Assembly (NCBI GenBank): GCA_035711465.1
Contig: DASTCC010000066.1
Coordinates: forward strand, 1-6,886
Source: DASTCC01 sp035711465
GTDB taxonomy: Bacteria; Acidobacteriota; Vicinamibacteria; Vicinamibacterales; SCN-69-37
DNA: 6,886 nucleotides
Direction of reading: 5' to 3'
The first letter of the stretch is position 1; each line of letters starts with the position of its first letter. Under the pieces are notes generated by a model, which did no database searches, was not told the origin of the DNA, and saw only the letters and a program-made list of their open reading frames with translations. Below, one piece after another: positions 6,580 to 6,886 of the stretch. A program made the position numbers and the translations under genes.

Positions 6580-6886
6580 CGGGGTCAGAGCTGACCCCGC
6601 CTTGACGAAGCTGCCGCGTTCGAACAGGAGCCACGTGTTCGGATCGAGCACGACGTCGGCGGGCGCGGCGTCGCTCGGCATCGTGAACGTCTGCGTGGCG
6701 TTCGTGAATTCGACCTTGCCGATGCGCGGCACCGCGCCAGGGGCGGCGACGATGCCGATCTCGAGCGGCAACCGGAAGGGGCCGCCCGCGGGCGCGGTCT
6801 GCGTCAGGGTAATCGAGAGCTGCTTGGCGTCAGCGTCGTAGCGCCAGGTGCCGTCGATCTTCGGCACGCCGGGGCGCGTCAGCCAC
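6535..6886 (-). CDS. M1-family metallopeptidase, C-terminal fragment (continues past window)
   Basis: The last 116 codons of a minus-strand gene whose 5' part lies outside the window, so the catalytic HExxH site is not visible. The frame reads WLTRPGVPKIDGTWRYD at its left, then LTQTAPAGGPFRLPLEIGI, a QTFTMP strand and DPNTWLLFE. This order (WL..PG.P, QT.P..PFR.P.EI, LDP..W.L) is typical of the C-terminal end of M1 aminopeptidase-like proteins. In that family the protein normally ends soon after the DPxTW.L motif. Here the frame runs on through the palindrome at 6580-6599 and then antisense to the end of the convergent gene, stopping at TGA 6537-6535. About 22 C-terminal residues therefore look non-native. 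The family call is by pattern memory and is moderate to good. Confidence 0.72.
   Translation of the reverse strand, partial: WLTRPGVPKIDGTWRYDADAKQLSITLTQTAPAGGPFRLPLEIGIVAAPGAVPRIGKVEFTNATQTFTMPSDAAPADVVLDPNTWLLFERGSFVKAGSALTPSLPVFRHHDDVRVR
6580..6599. repeat. Short REP-like palindrome with CTGACCCCG ends
   Basis: CGGGGTCAG (6580-6588) and CTGACCCCG (6591-6599) are perfect inverted arms around AG. Bases 6587-6599 match 166-178 at 12 of 13 positions, linking this site to the inverted-repeat element at the left edge. It begins one base after the stop codon of the secreted-protein gene and lies inside the minus-strand peptidase frame. In RNA it would form a 9-bp hairpin with a too-tight 2-nt loop, so fewer pairs would form. 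There is no T-run on either strand, so it is not a classical terminator, although it sits between convergent genes. Confidence 0.7.

Overview
The window is strongly GC-rich DNA with short intergenic gaps. Several proteins resemble families I associate with Acidobacteriota (Vicinamibacteria-like soil lineages) or Gemmatimonadota: a TolB-propeller/amidohydrolase fusion, an ECF sigma factor with a membrane anti-sigma/YCII protein, an M1 peptidase, and a Tat-type dienelactone hydrolase. The taxonomic reading rests on remembered family resemblance and was not tested by a search. The long open frames on the opposite strand and in alternative frames are GC-driven shadows.

Layout. Positions 1-178 hold a 36-bp perfect inverted repeat around a GC-rich spacer, ending in CTGACCCCG; it looks like a REP-type or small non-autonomous element. 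Next on the plus strand come a dienelactone hydrolase family protein (209-1102) and a large exported propeller-amidohydrolase (1181-4807). A long hairpin (1136-1180) abuts the start codon of the amidohydrolase gene and contains its Shine-Dalgarno. Facing them on the minus strand is a two-gene unit: an ECF sigma factor (5384-5920) followed by a one-pass membrane protein with a C-terminal YCII/DGPF domain (4824-5375), probably its anti-sigma partner. Divergent from the sigma gene, across 53 bp carrying a 12-bp palindrome, is a small secreted protein of unknown function (5974-6579). The right edge holds the C-terminal end of an M1-type metallopeptidase on the minus strand (6535-6886, continuing outside). 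Its last codons run through a 20-nt palindrome that shares its end sequence with the element at position 1.

How they may work together. The hydrolase, amidohydrolase, small secreted protein and M1 peptidase look like exported scavenging or processing functions. The sigma/anti-sigma pair is a self-contained envelope-signalling switch, and its likeliest local target is the divergent secreted protein. The most unusual points are the anti-sigma/YCII architecture, the hairpin masking the amidohydrolase ribosome-binding site, and the two related repeats, one of which appears to have replaced the end of a coding sequence. I see no CRISPR array, phage module, tRNA, rRNA or transposase gene, and no clearly new multi-gene system.
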